Both the position numbers and the translations under genes were made by a program. From Bacillota bacterium (GTDB lineage: Bacteria; Bacillota; Clostridia; Tissierellales; MES13): a DNA stretch of 64,000 nt. The notes under the pieces were generated by a model. The model was not told where the DNA came from, searched no databases, and saw only the letters and a list, made by a program, of their open reading frames with translations. Of this stretch, positions 28,846-37,763 are shown piece after piece (position 1 is the stretch's first letter; every line of letters starts with the position of its first letter). Where the stretch lies: NCBI GenBank assembly GCA_009711785.1, contig VENA01000058.1:1-64000 (forward strand), read 5' to 3'.

Positions 28846-29133
28846 TTAAGTTTCTTCACTTTCCGTTTCATTTAATTCTTCTAATTCTTTATTGTATTCT
28901 TCAAACACCGCTTCTTGAATCTTGTTTCTAGTCTCTGAATTAATAGGATGTGCTATATCCCTAAACTCTCCATCGGGCATCTTTCTACTTGGCATTGCGA
29001 TAAATAACCCCGTTTGCCCTTCAATTATTTTAATATCATGAACTACGAATTCATCATCAAAAGTAACAGAAACTATAGCTTTCATTTTCCCTTCACTATT
29101 TATTTTTCTTATTCTGACATCTGTAACCTTCAT
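28846..29133 (-). CDS. spoVG: septation / RNA-binding regulator SpoVG
   Basis: A 95-residue protein whose family binds RNA and DNA and, in B. subtilis, affects asymmetric septation and cortex. The conserved core is present: [57 protein letters not shown]. The C-terminal tail is Glu-rich. Start ATG 29133 after GGTGGTG; the frame extends seven codons upstream. A SigH-type promoter lies 47-71 bases upstream. Confidence 0.97.
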   Translation of the reverse strand: MKVTDVRIRKINSEGKMKAIVSVTFDDEFVVHDIKIIEGQTGLFIAMPSRKMPDGEFRDIAHPINSETRNKIQEAVFEEYNKELEELNETESEET

Positions 29134-29179
29134 AGTTTCACCACCTTCCGCCAAAGCTCTGATGTGCTTTAAAGAATAT

Positions 29180-29204
29180 ATTCTTCATTTTTTAGAAAAT
29201 TCCT
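29180..29204 (-). promoter_or_regulatory. SigH-type promoter of spoVG
   Basis: Minus-strand AGGAATT (29198-29204), 14-base spacer, GAAT (29180-29183). This matches the SigH consensus and, in spacing, the well-known spoVG promoter of B. subtilis. Confidence 0.65.
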
Positions 29205-29291
29205 TCTTTTTTAGATAAAAATATTAATTTTTTTTAATATAGCATTTAATAAATTTTAATTTAGAAAAAATTTAACTTTATTAGGTTAATA

Positions 29292-30104
29292 TTACTCTAA
29301 ATTAGGTTCAATATTAATATTTTCTTCCCTTTCATCAAGACCTTTTAAATTAAGTAAAGATATATAATCATTTACTAACTTATCCTCTGGCTTTTCAGTA
29401 GTTATAAAAACTCCCATTCCAACAACATCTGCTTTAAATTCTTTCATCATATCCTTCATACCCTTAGCAGTACCTCCTGCCTTCATAAAGTCATCTACTA
29501 CTAATACTTTACTTTCTTCTTTCATAGCTCTTCTTGATAAAGACATTGTCTGGATTTTTCCTGTAGAACCTGATACATAATTTATATTAACTGTAGGTCC
29601 TTCAGTAACTTTACTATTACTTCTTATAATAACTAAGGGTACATTTAAAACCCTTGCAGTTTCTAAACCGATTGGTATACCCTTTGTTTCAACAGTAACA
29701 ACATAATCAATATTTTTATCTTTAAATTTAGTGGCAAAAATTTTACCGATATTATATACAGTATCTGGATTATATAATATATCTGTCATATATATAAATC
29801 CACCGGGAATAACTCTATTTTTTTCCTTTATCTTATCACAAATACTATAAAGGAATTTATTTATCTGTCCATCTGTCATTAAAGGTATAAATTTCACCCC
29901 ACCTGCTGCTCCTGAAATTGTCTTAATTTCTCCTAATTCAAGTTTATTAACTAATTTCTTTACTATTACTATATCTTCACTTATTGTTGACTTTGCTGCA
30001 TTAAAAAGCTCTGTAAAGTAATTATAAGTAAAAACCTTATTAGGTTTATCTGTTAATATTTTCATTAATGCTCCTATTCTTTCATTTCTTTTAAATTTAC
30101 TCAC
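29292..30104 (-). CDS. purR: purine operon repressor PurR
   Basis: PRPP-responsive repressor of purine genes, 270 residues. N-terminal winged helix at about 1-75 (RIGALMKILTDKPNKVFTYN), then a phosphoribosyltransferase-fold domain with PRPP motif VLVVDDFMKAGGTAKGM. Its family binds PRPP without catalysing transfer. Start GTG at 30104 after AGGAGTG. It heads the conserved block and is divergent from murC. Confidence 0.95.
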   Translation of the reverse strand: MSKFKRNERIGALMKILTDKPNKVFTYNYFTELFNAAKSTISEDIVIVKKLVNKLELGEIKTISGAAGGVKFIPLMTDGQINKFLYSICDKIKEKNRVIPGGFIYMTDILYNPDTVYNIGKIFATKFKDKNIDYVVTVETKGIPIGLETARVLNVPLVIIRSNSKVTEGPTVNINYVSGSTGKIQTMSLSRRAMKEESKVLVVDDFMKAGGTAKGMKDMMKEFKADVVGMGVFITTEKPEDKLVNDYISLLNLKGLDEREENINIEPNLE

Positions 30105-30212
30105 TTAATCACTCCTAAATCCGAATAATATACTTATTATATTTAATTTTATTCGTTATTGAAGAAATAATCAACCCTTTATAGTGTTTTTCTTTTTAAT
30201 GAATTTTTCTTA

Positions 30213-30221
30213 TGATATAAT
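30213..30221 (+). promoter_or_regulatory. extended -10 promoter of murC
   Basis: TG-A-TATAAT (TG at 30213-30214, TATAAT at 30216-30221); the -35 region is only T-rich. It leaves an untranslated leader of about 85 bases. Confidence 0.4.
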
Positions 30222-30314
30222 CATCAAGTAACAAAACTTTATAAATAGGATATAATAATAATAAAAATGTAAAAAGTGGTAATAATACGAATAACCCTTG
30301 AGAGGAGGTTTAAA

Positions 30315-31712
30315 ATGTCTTTAGATATAACAAATTTAAGTCACATCCACTTTATAGGTATAGGTGGAATAAGCATGAGTGCTTTAGCTGAAATTATGAT
30401 TACTAAAAAATATAAGGTTACAGGTTCAGATGTGAAAGATTCTCCCCTTGTAAATAAACTAAAAAATAAGGGTGTAAAAGTTTTCATAGGTCATGATGCT
30501 AAAAATATTAAAGGTGCTGATTTAGTAGTTTACACTTCAGCTATAGGAGAAGACAATCCTGAATTTGTAGCTGCTACTAAAAATAATATTAAACTTATGG
30601 ATAGAGCTACCTTTCTTGGACAATTAATGAATGAATATAAAAACTCCATTGCTGTTTCAGGAACCCACGGTAAAACAACCACTACAGGTATGATAGCAAC
30701 TATAATTAATGATTCTTTTAAAAACGCTACAATGCTAGTAGGGGGAGAGTTAGACGCAATTGGAGGGAATATAAAAATAGGTGGAAATGATTTAATATTA
30801 ACAGAAGCCTGTGAATATAAAGGTAATTTTTTAAAATTTCTTCCTAATATAGGTATTATTTTAAATATTGAAGAGGATCATTTAGACTATTTTAAAGATA
30901 TTAATCATATCAAAGATACTTTTACTAATTTTTCTAATTTACTCCCAGAGGATGGGTATTTAATAATAAATAGTGATGATAACAATACTTATGAAATAAT
31001 TAATTCTTGTACTAGTAATGTATTAACCTTTGGTATGGATAATAAAAGTGATTATATGGCTAAGGATATTACTTTTAATGAAAAAGGTTTTCCTACGTAT
31101 ACCCTAATTACTGAAAATGGGGAATATGATGTTAATTTAAATGTAGTTGGACTTCATAATATATATAATTCATTAGCTGCAATAGCATCTTGCGATATAT
31201 TAGATATACCTACTGAAAAAATAATAAATTCATTAAAGGCATTTAAAGGTACCCATAGAAGACAAGAACATAAGGGTAATATTAATGGTATAGAAATAAT
31301 AGATGATTATGCCCATCATCCTACAGAAATAAAGGCGACTTTAAAAGCATTAGGAAATATTAATTATAATAATATATGGTGTGTATTCCAACCCCATACA
31401 TACACAAGAACAAAAGCTTTATTAGATGAATTTAGCACTTCATTTGAAAATGTAGATAAGCTTATAATAACAGATATCTACGCTGCTAGGGAAAAGGATA
31501 CTGGCTTGATTCATTCAACTGATCTTGTAGATAAACTTAAAAGTGAAAATGTAGATGCTATATATATAAGTGACTTTTTAGACATTAAAAACTATTTATT
31601 AGAAAAAGTTCAGCCTGGAGATTTAATAGTAACTATGGGTGCAGGTAGCATATACGAAGTTGGTGAAATGGTTTTAAATAGTGATGAAAAAATTAAAGCA
31701 GAAATTAAATAA
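30315..31712 (+). CDS. murC: UDP-N-acetylmuramate--L-alanine ligase
   Basis: Adds L-Ala to UDP-MurNAc, the first peptide step of peptidoglycan synthesis. N-terminal UDP-binding motif IHFIGIGGISMSALAEI, ATP loop SGTHGKTTTTGMIA, central EACEYKGNFLKFLPN and C-terminal IDDYAHHPTEIKATLKAL. Start ATG 30315 after AGAGGAGG gives 465 residues; the open frame begins 13 codons earlier. It is monocistronic with its own terminator. Product links to glmU upstream in the pathway. Confidence 0.97.
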   Translation: MSLDITNLSHIHFIGIGGISMSALAEIMITKKYKVTGSDVKDSPLVNKLKNKGVKVFIGHDAKNIKGADLVVYTSAIGEDNPEFVAATKNNIKLMDRATFLGQLMNEYKNSIAVSGTHGKTTTTGMIATIINDSFKNATMLVGGELDAIGGNIKIGGNDLILTEACEYKGNFLKFLPNIGIILNIEEDHLDYFKDINHIKDTFTNFSNLLPEDGYLIINSDDNNTYEIINSCTSNVLTFGMDNKSDYMAKDITFNEKGFPTYTLITENGEYDVNLNVVGLHNIYNSLAAIASCDILDIPTEKIINSLKAFKGTHRRQEHKGNINGIEIIDDYAHHPTEIKATLKALGNINYNNIWCVFQPHTYTRTKALLDEFSTSFENVDKLIITDIYAAREKDTGLIHSTDLVDKLKSENVDAIYISDFLDIKNYLLEKVQPGDLIVTMGAGSIYEVGEMVLNSDEKIKAEIK

Positions 31713-31789
31713 AATTATAAAATTAACTGTTTTAAAATAATATATTTTGGTTATAAATATAATATACCTTAGTCCCCACTCCCCCATAG

Positions 31790-31820
31790 AGAAAGCTCCC
31801 ACCGTTTGGGAGCTTTTTTT
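31790..31820. terminator. bidirectional terminator between murC and the LCP gene
   Basis: Stem AAAGCTCCC/GGGAGCTTT at 31792-31816 with a long T-run on the plus side; the LCP gene ends at its edge. Confidence 0.85.
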
Positions 31821-32812
31821 TAATTATTATTATTATTTTCTTCCTGTACATCATATAATTTTTTAATTAACTCTTTAGTTTTGTTACTATCATGATAAAA
31901 GTAAGAATACCTTGTTCCTTGTACTGTTTTATATTTAGCACTTCCAGGAAGCATATCCATTGATATATTATCCATATTCATACTAAAGCCATATCTAGCG
32001 TAGTATAAAATATCAGATAATTCCATATCAGTTCTAACTTCTTCAAAGGCTGTCTTAGCTACATTTATAATATTTAAACTTAGCGTCTTTTTCATAGCCG
32101 ATTTTAAAAACTGCTGCTGTGTTTTCATTCTTCCTAAGTCTCCATCACTATATCCTGTTTTTCCATCATTACTTTTTCTAAATCTTAAAAACTTAACTGC
32201 TTCTTCTCCATCTAAAACTTGTCTTCCCTTTGGAATATCAATATAAAGAGGTTCTTTTCCCTTTGTTGTATCTTCATATACCATATGGAAAGGTACGTTT
32301 ACTTCAACACCTCCAAGGGCATCAACTATTCTTTCCACTCCTTCATATCTTATGCTAACATAAAAATCAATAGGCGCTCCACCTAGAATACTTTCAACTG
32401 CTTTTTTTAAACCTTTAGTTCCACTTCTTCCATATTTAGCATTAATTTTTCTTAAATCTCCTGCATCATATCCTTTGTTGTGAAAATAAGTATCCCTAGG
32501 TATTGATATTAAATCTAAATGTTTATCTTCTGGATTAAAACTTGCAAAAATTATCGTATCGGTTCTAGACCCTTCTAGTCCAAGTAAAAGTATATTTACT
32601 CTCTTACTTTCCTTTACTGCCTTTTCAAATGGCGTTAAATCAGATTCAACTTTCTTTTCATTATCCTTTTTATCATCTTTATTTACTATATTTTCATCTG
32701 GATTTTTAGCCTCAGCATCGTTATAAAATTTAGTAAATACAAAAAGTCCCGAGCCAACCATTAGCATAAACGCTAAAAAAGCTATTGAAAAGACCTTTAA
32801 AAAATGTTTCAT
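31820..32812 (-). CDS. LytR-CpsA-Psr (LCP) family cell-wall glycopolymer transferase
   Basis: A 330-residue protein with one N-terminal membrane anchor (about 5-28), a charged linker, and an extracellular LCP domain. LCP enzymes move lipid-linked glycopolymers onto peptidoglycan. Key motifs are RVNILLLGLEGSRTDTIIFA, LISIPRDTYF, INAKYG and RFRKSNDG with GDLGRMKTQQQFL, containing the Arg and Asp residues that hold the pyrophosphate. It ends in a run of five Asn encoded by a trinucleotide repeat. Monocistronic by context. Confidence 0.9.
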   Translation of the reverse strand: MKHFLKVFSIAFLAFMLMVGSGLFVFTKFYNDAEAKNPDENIVNKDDKKDNEKKVESDLTPFEKAVKESKRVNILLLGLEGSRTDTIIFASFNPEDKHLDLISIPRDTYFHNKGYDAGDLRKINAKYGRSGTKGLKKAVESILGGAPIDFYVSIRYEGVERIVDALGGVEVNVPFHMVYEDTTKGKEPLYIDIPKGRQVLDGEEAVKFLRFRKSNDGKTGYSDGDLGRMKTQQQFLKSAMKKTLSLNIINVAKTAFEEVRTDMELSDILYYARYGFSMNMDNISMDMLPGSAKYKTVQGTRYSYFYHDSNKTKELIKKLYDVQEENNNNN

Positions 32813-32995
32813 ACATTACACCTCTTTCTAAACCTTAAAAAAAACTACTTTTTTACAAACATCTACAAATATTATATCATAATAAAACTTTCTATTAAAT
32901 TAAAATTATATTACAGATCACTTTCTTAATCGATTAAATATTATACCACTTAACTATTCTTTATTCAATAGTAATAATATTATTCCCAATATAAA

Positions 32996-33027
32996 GAAAA
33001 CATGTAGGCAAGTGCCTACATGTTTAA
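32996..33027 (-). terminator. terminator of the crt-hbd-thl operon
   Basis: Stem AAACATGTAGGCA/TGCCTACATGTTT at 32998-33025, two-base gap at the centre, T-rich flank on the minus strand. Confidence 0.88.
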
Positions 33028-33029
33028 AA

Positions 33030-34208
33030 TTATCTTTCTACTATAACTGCTGTTCCTTGTCCTCCACCTATACATAATGTGGCAAGACCTGTCTTTGAAT
33101 CTCTTTTTTCCATTTCATATAGTAAAGTTGTTAATATTCTAGCTCCTGATGCTCCTATAGGGTGACCAAGTGCAATAGCTCCTCCATTTACATTTACCCT
33201 ATCTGTATCTAACTCTAAATCCTTAACTACTGCTAAAGACTGTGCTGCAAATGCTTCATTTGCTTCTATAAGATCTAAATCTTCTACTTTTAAATTAGCT
33301 TTTTTAAGGGCTTTCTTAGTTGATGGTACTGGGCCATATCCCATTATTTTTGGATCTAATGCAGCTGATGCATAGGATTTTATTGTAGCTAAAGGTTTAA
33401 GTCCTAACTCATTTGCTTTTTCCTTTGACATTATAACTAATACAGCTGCCCCATCATTTATACCAGATGCATTTCCTGCTGTTACTGTTCCATCCTTTTT
33501 AAACGCTGGTCTTAATTTCCCAAGCTTATCAAGTGTTAGACCAAACTTTGGATGTTCGTCAGTATCAACTACTATAGGATCTTTCTTTCTTTGTGGAACC
33601 TTAACTGGTACTATTTCATCTTTTAGTCTTCCTTCTTTAATTGCTTTTTCAGCCCTTGATTGACTAGTTAATGCAAATTCATCCTGTTCTTTTCTTGTTA
33701 GTTCCCATCTCTCAGCTATATTTTCTGCTGTAATTCCCATATGATAATCATTAAATGCATCCCATAATCCATCATTCACCATAGAGTCAACTAATTTTCC
33801 ATTACCCATTCTTTCACCCCATCTTGCCTTTGGTAAAAGATATGGTGCATTACTCATACTTTCAGTACCACCTGCTATTATTACATCTGCATCTCCAAGC
33901 ATTATTGATTGAGCTGCTAAACTTACTGTTCTAAGTCCAGAACCGCACACCTTATTAATAGTCATAGCAGGGGTTGTTTCTGGTAATCCTGCCTTTATAG
34001 CAACTTGCCTTGAAACATTTTGTCCAAGCCCTGCTGATAATACATTTCCAAGTATTACTTCATCTACAATTTCATTTTTAATACCTGCTCTTTTGATAGC
34101 TTCTTTAGTAGCAACTACTCCTAAATCTACTGCAGAAACTTTAGATAAACTACCTCCAAAACCTCCTATTGGTGTTCTAACAGCACTTACTATAACTGCT
34201 TCTCTCAT
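33030..34208 (-). CDS. thlA: acetyl-CoA acetyltransferase (thiolase)
   Basis: Condenses two acetyl-CoA to acetoacetyl-CoA, or cleaves it. 392 residues. Catalytic residues are visible: Cys in [11 protein letters not shown] (about 88), His in [10 protein letters not shown] and Cys in [10 protein letters not shown]. Start ATG after AAGGGGG. It is the last gene of a crt-hbd-thl operon. Bcd and EtfAB, the next enzymes of butyrate synthesis, are not adjacent. Confidence 0.95.
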   Translation of the reverse strand: MREAVIVSAVRTPIGGFGGSLSKVSAVDLGVVATKEAIKRAGIKNEIVDEVILGNVLSAGLGQNVSRQVAIKAGLPETTPAMTINKVCGSGLRTVSLAAQSIMLGDADVIIAGGTESMSNAPYLLPKARWGERMGNGKLVDSMVNDGLWDAFNDYHMGITAENIAERWELTRKEQDEFALTSQSRAEKAIKEGRLKDEIVPVKVPQRKKDPIVVDTDEHPKFGLTLDKLGKLRPAFKKDGTVTAGNASGINDGAAVLVIMSKEKANELGLKPLATIKSYASAALDPKIMGYGPVPSTKKALKKANLKVEDLDLIEANEAFAAQSLAVVKDLELDTDRVNVNGGAIALGHPIGASGARILTTLLYEMEKRDSKTGLATLCIGGGQGTAVIVER

Positions 34209-34226
34209 ATAACTTCCCCCTTATTT

Positions 34227-35072
34227 TTATTTTCTATAATCATAAAATCCAATCTTAGTTTTTCTTCCTAAAAGGTTTCCTCTAACCATTTTTCTTAAAT
34301 ACGGATGAGGTCTATACTTAGTATCACCAAACTCTTCATATAAAACTTCCATAATAGCTAAGCATACATCATTACCTATTAAATCAGCCAATGCTAATGG
34401 TCCTATAGGATGATTTGCTCCTAATTTCATTGCCTCATCTATATCCTCTTTACTAGCTACTCCATCTGCTAAAATTCCAACCGCTTCATTTATCATTGGT
34501 ACTAATATTCTATTTACTACAAATCCTGGAGCTTCTTCAACTTCCACTGGAGTTTTTCCTAATTCTTCAGATAATTTTAAAACTGTTTCCTTTGTTTCAT
34601 CAGATGTAGCTATACCCTTAATTATTTCTACTAATTTCATAACTGGTACTGGGTTAAAAAAGTGCATGCCTACTATTTTGTCAGGTCTATTTGTTGCACT
34701 TGAAATCTCAGTTATTGATAGTGATGATGTGTTTGTAGCAAGTATAGTATCCTCTTTACAAACTTCATCTAATTCTTTAAATATTTTTTTCTTTATATCC
34801 ATATTCTCACTTGCTGCCTCTATAACTAAATCTACATCATTTAAAGCATTTATATCTGTTGTAGCTGTTATTTTTTTTAGGATTTCATCTTTCTCTTTTT
34901 CTGTTATTCTTTCCTTTTTAACACTTCTAGATAGATTTTTATTAATTGTTTTCATTCCTCTTTCAAGGCTTTCATCATTAATATCTCTCATAATTACTTC
35001 ATAACCTGATTGAGCAAATACTAAAGCTATACCTGAGCCCATTGTTCCTGCTCCTATTACACAAACTTTCAT
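34227..35072 (-). CDS. hbd: 3-hydroxybutyryl-CoA dehydrogenase
   Basis: NAD(P)H-dependent interconversion of acetoacetyl-CoA and 3-hydroxybutyryl-CoA. 281 residues. N-terminal dinucleotide fold VIGAGTMGSGIALVFAQSG, catalytic His in GMHFFNPVPVMKLVEI, and the C-terminal dimerisation domain with GANHPIGPLALADLIGND. Start ATG after AGGAGGGG. It lies between crt and thl with 14-18 base gaps. Confidence 0.95.
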   Translation of the reverse strand: MKVCVIGAGTMGSGIALVFAQSGYEVIMRDINDESLERGMKTINKNLSRSVKKERITEKEKDEILKKITATTDINALNDVDLVIEAASENMDIKKKIFKELDEVCKEDTILATNTSSLSITEISSATNRPDKIVGMHFFNPVPVMKLVEIIKGIATSDETKETVLKLSEELGKTPVEVEEAPGFVVNRILVPMINEAVGILADGVASKEDIDEAMKLGANHPIGPLALADLIGNDVCLAIMEVLYEEFGDTKYRPHPYLRKMVRGNLLGRKTKIGFYDYRK

Positions 35073-35087
35073 TTAAAACCCCTCCTA

Positions 35088-35867
35088 TTATTTGTTTTTA
35101 AATTCTGGTTTTCTCTTATCTATAAAGGCTTTCATACCTTCTTTTTGATCATCTGTAGCAAAACATAATCCAAATAAATCTCTCTCTATAGCCATGCCTG
35201 TATCTATATCTGTCTCAAAACCTCTATTTATTGCACTTTTTGAATATCTAATAGCTATTTGTCCCTTTGAGGCTATTTTTTTAGCTAAATTTATTGCCTC
35301 ATCCATTAAATCTTCTCTTTTAACTACTTTATTTACAAGTCCTATTTTTTCAGCTTCATTACTATCTATCATATCAGCTGTAAATATCAATTCTTTAGCC
35401 TTACTAGGTCCTACTAATCTAGCTAATCTTTGAGTTCCAGAAAAACCAGGGGTAATACCAAGACCTACTTCTGGTTGGCCAAATTTAGCCTTTTCACTAG
35501 CTATCCTTATATCACAACTCATTGAAAGCTCTAAGCCTCCTCCTAGGGAAAAACCATTAATAGCTGCAATAACTGGCTTTTCTAAAAGCTCTATTTTTCT
35601 GAAAACATCTATACCTAATTTTGCAAACTCTCTAGCTTCTTTTGGTGTTTTATCTTTCATTTCAGATATATCAGCACCTGCGACAAAGGCTTTTCCTTCA
35701 CCTGTTAAAACTAAAACATCAATTTCTTTATTACTTTCTATGTATTCAATTGCTTCTTTTAATTCTTTTAACACATCACTATTTAGTGCATTTAACACTT
35801 TAGGTTTGTTAATACTTAATATACCTACCCTTTCATCAATCTTTAATAAAAGGTTTTCAAATTCCAC
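35088..35867 (-). CDS. crt: crotonase / enoyl-CoA hydratase
   Basis: Hydrates crotonyl-CoA to 3-hydroxybutyryl-CoA. 259 residues with the crotonase fold: oxyanion-hole segment AFVAGADISEM and GFSLGGGLELSMSCDIRIAS, and catalytic Glu region KFGQPEVGLGITPGFSGTQR. Start GTG at 35867 after AGGAGGGG. First gene of the operon. The cluster supports four-carbon acyl-CoA metabolism; with the mcm operon it suggests an amino-acid or acid fermenter. Confidence 0.94.
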   Translation of the reverse strand: MEFENLLLKIDERVGILSINKPKVLNALNSDVLKELKEAIEYIESNKEIDVLVLTGEGKAFVAGADISEMKDKTPKEAREFAKLGIDVFRKIELLEKPVIAAINGFSLGGGLELSMSCDIRIASEKAKFGQPEVGLGITPGFSGTQRLARLVGPSKAKELIFTADMIDSNEAEKIGLVNKVVKREDLMDEAINLAKKIASKGQIAIRYSKSAINRGFETDIDTGMAIERDLFGLCFATDDQKEGMKAFIDKRKPEFKNK

Positions 35868-36068
35868 AATAACCCCTCCTAAGTTTTAAACTTTTCATTT
35901 AGAATATTTGACCATTTACTATTTATTACTATTCTCTTTTTATTAAAAAATTCCTCTTTAAAATAAAATATGTCACCCTTTAGTCTAAATATTTTTTTAC
36001 CCTTTATATATTTTTTAAAACTATAATACTAATTGCTTGTAATATCCATTTTCCTTTATAAATAAAAA

Positions 36069-36091
36069 AACATAGGGGTTATTCCCTATGC
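36069..36091 (-). terminator. terminator overlapping the HAD nucleotidase stop codon
   Basis: Stem CATAGGG/CCCTATG at 36071-36090, followed on the minus strand by a T7 run. Confidence 0.8.
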
Positions 36092-36664
36092 AATGGACTG
36101 TCTTTCATAATAATATTTACTTATTTCAGTATATATATCATCCCAATTAAATACTCTAGTCATCCCTGAAATTAAAGGATATCTATTATAATTACAATGT
36201 ATAAGTAAAACTTTAAATCCTTTTAAAGCTAATTGTAACGCATTTTCATATCTGTCTTCTATAAAAATATCACAATTTAATTCCATAGCTTTTTTAACTT
36301 TAAAATGACTCCCTAAAAGGTAAACTTCTGTCATAGGTAAATTTTTATTTTCAAACCACATTCTCGTTACATCTTCCATTCTTTTAGGTCTTGCAGTAAC
36401 ATAACTTATATTATGTTTTTCATTTAATTTCTCTAAAACTTCCTTTACGTTTTTTCTAGCTGTAGCATTTAAATGTAACTTTTCACCATATACATCATAA
36501 AATTTTAAATAATCTTTCCTTGCTATATTTAAAACTTTATGTATTTCATATTCTGTAACATCTTTAGGTTTTACTTTCTTATTAAAATGTTTATTTAAAG
36601 CATCTAACCAACAATATGGGTTTGTAATTGTTCCATCGATATCAATACATATATTAAGTCTCAC
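36086..36664 (-). CDS. HAD-superfamily nucleotidase-like protein (YqfW/NT5C type)
   Basis: A 192-residue HAD hydrolase, likely a 5'(3')-deoxyribonucleotidase-type phosphatase. Motif I DIDGTIT is at the N terminus (nucleophile Asp, acid-base Asp), motif II is in SYVTARPKR and motif IV in FIEDRYENA. The cap segment between residues 20 and 80 resembles YqfW-like proteins. Start GTG 36664 after GGGATG. It appears monocistronic. The substrate is not known. Confidence 0.75.
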   Translation of the reverse strand: MRLNICIDIDGTITNPYCWLDALNKHFNKKVKPKDVTEYEIHKVLNIARKDYLKFYDVYGEKLHLNATARKNVKEVLEKLNEKHNISYVTARPKRMEDVTRMWFENKNLPMTEVYLLGSHFKVKKAMELNCDIFIEDRYENALQLALKGFKVLLIHCNYNRYPLISGMTRVFNWDDIYTEISKYYYERQSIA

Positions 36665-36745
36665 TTAATCACATCCCTTCTTTATTCTTAGAATACTTCA
36701 AAAGTTTTAACTAAGTATTATAAAAACATTAACTCTTAGTAAATT

Positions 36746-36777
36746 TTAAATCCCATCTATTTAAAGATGGGATTTGT
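36746..36777 (-). terminator. terminator overlapping the phospholipase-like gene stop
   Basis: Stem AAATCCCATCT/AGATGGGATTT at 36748-36775; the TAG stop at 36757-36759 is inside the stem. Confidence 0.8.
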
Positions 36778-37749
36778 ATATATCATTTTACATTTATTTT
36801 TAGTATTTTTCCCTGTTACATATGATACATTAGGATAACTTTTTTTAAGGGTTAATAAATCTATATTTCCATTTAAGTACTTTAATGTTTTACTTATAGC
36901 ACTTAAGCTTATTTCTAATGCTATGTCATATAGTTCATAAAAACTATATTCATATACTTCATTTTTATAACAGGGATGATTCCACTTATTTTTATTTATA
37001 TTTAAATAATCAACATTATCTTTAATACTTCTTGGGTAAGTTAAATTACTATAATCAAACTTATTATTAGTTGCAATATCTACTATATTTAGTAAAGTCT
37101 TTTTAAATCCATAAGGGTCATATAAAATTTTTAATACCTTCTTCATATCTTTGTAGGAATCATTTATCAGATTCTTATCTATATCTGTTAAATAAACTTT
37201 GTTAAAGGTACTTATAAAAAATAAAGAAATTACACCCGCTAAATTATCTCCTCCATTTATTATTTCATATAGGGGAGTTTTTGTTGCAATTTGATTCTTT
37301 TTATCCTTAAGTAAAAGAAAATCTATAATTAACTCTAATCTTTTATGATTTCCTTTATACTGAAAAGTATTTTTATCATATTTATCATAGATTCCTGTAT
37401 AATAAACTATATATGGATGGGCTATTCTATCTAACTCAAAATGGGAAATAAAACCTATTAAGTATGACAATAATTTATTATAATCTTCTTTATTACTAAC
37501 ATTTAAATATAAATAATTAATAGCTTCTAGTATAAATTTGGCTGTTTTTTCATTATGCATCAAAGCTCCTAATTTAGGACCTCTTTTTTTCTTAACCCAA
37601 GGTAAATAGTCATTATAAAAAAATATATCTGGCCCTTGACATCCTAAATTAAATAAAGCCCTATTTTCTTTAATAATAGATGATAATGAATCATTTACTT
37701 CTTTTAAAATATCCTCACCAAATAAAGTATGGGTTAATAAATCTGGCAT
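36757..37749 (-). CDS. zinc-dependent phospholipase C-like protein
   Basis: A 330-residue protein of the zn_dep_PLPC-like family found in Clostridia. Conserved His/Asp positions are in the N terminus (MPDLLTHTLFGEDIL), NLGCQGPDIFFYNDYLPW and GFISHFELDRIAHPYIVYYTG, which would bind metal. No signal peptide is visible, so it is probably cytosolic despite the family name. Start ATG after GGGGGAT. It lies 15 bases downstream of the secreted GH18 protein, likely co-transcribed. Substrate unknown. Confidence 0.75.
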   Translation of the reverse strand: MPDLLTHTLFGEDILKEVNDSLSSIIKENRALFNLGCQGPDIFFYNDYLPWVKKKRGPKLGALMHNEKTAKFILEAINYLYLNVSNKEDYNKLLSYLIGFISHFELDRIAHPYIVYYTGIYDKYDKNTFQYKGNHKRLELIIDFLLLKDKKNQIATKTPLYEIINGGDNLAGVISLFFISTFNKVYLTDIDKNLINDSYKDMKKVLKILYDPYGFKKTLLNIVDIATNNKFDYSNLTYPRSIKDNVDYLNINKNKWNHPCYKNEVYEYSFYELYDIALEISLSAISKTLKYLNGNIDLLTLKKSYPNVSYVTGKNTKNKCKMIYTNPIFK

Positions 37750-37763
37750 TTTAAATCCCCCAT

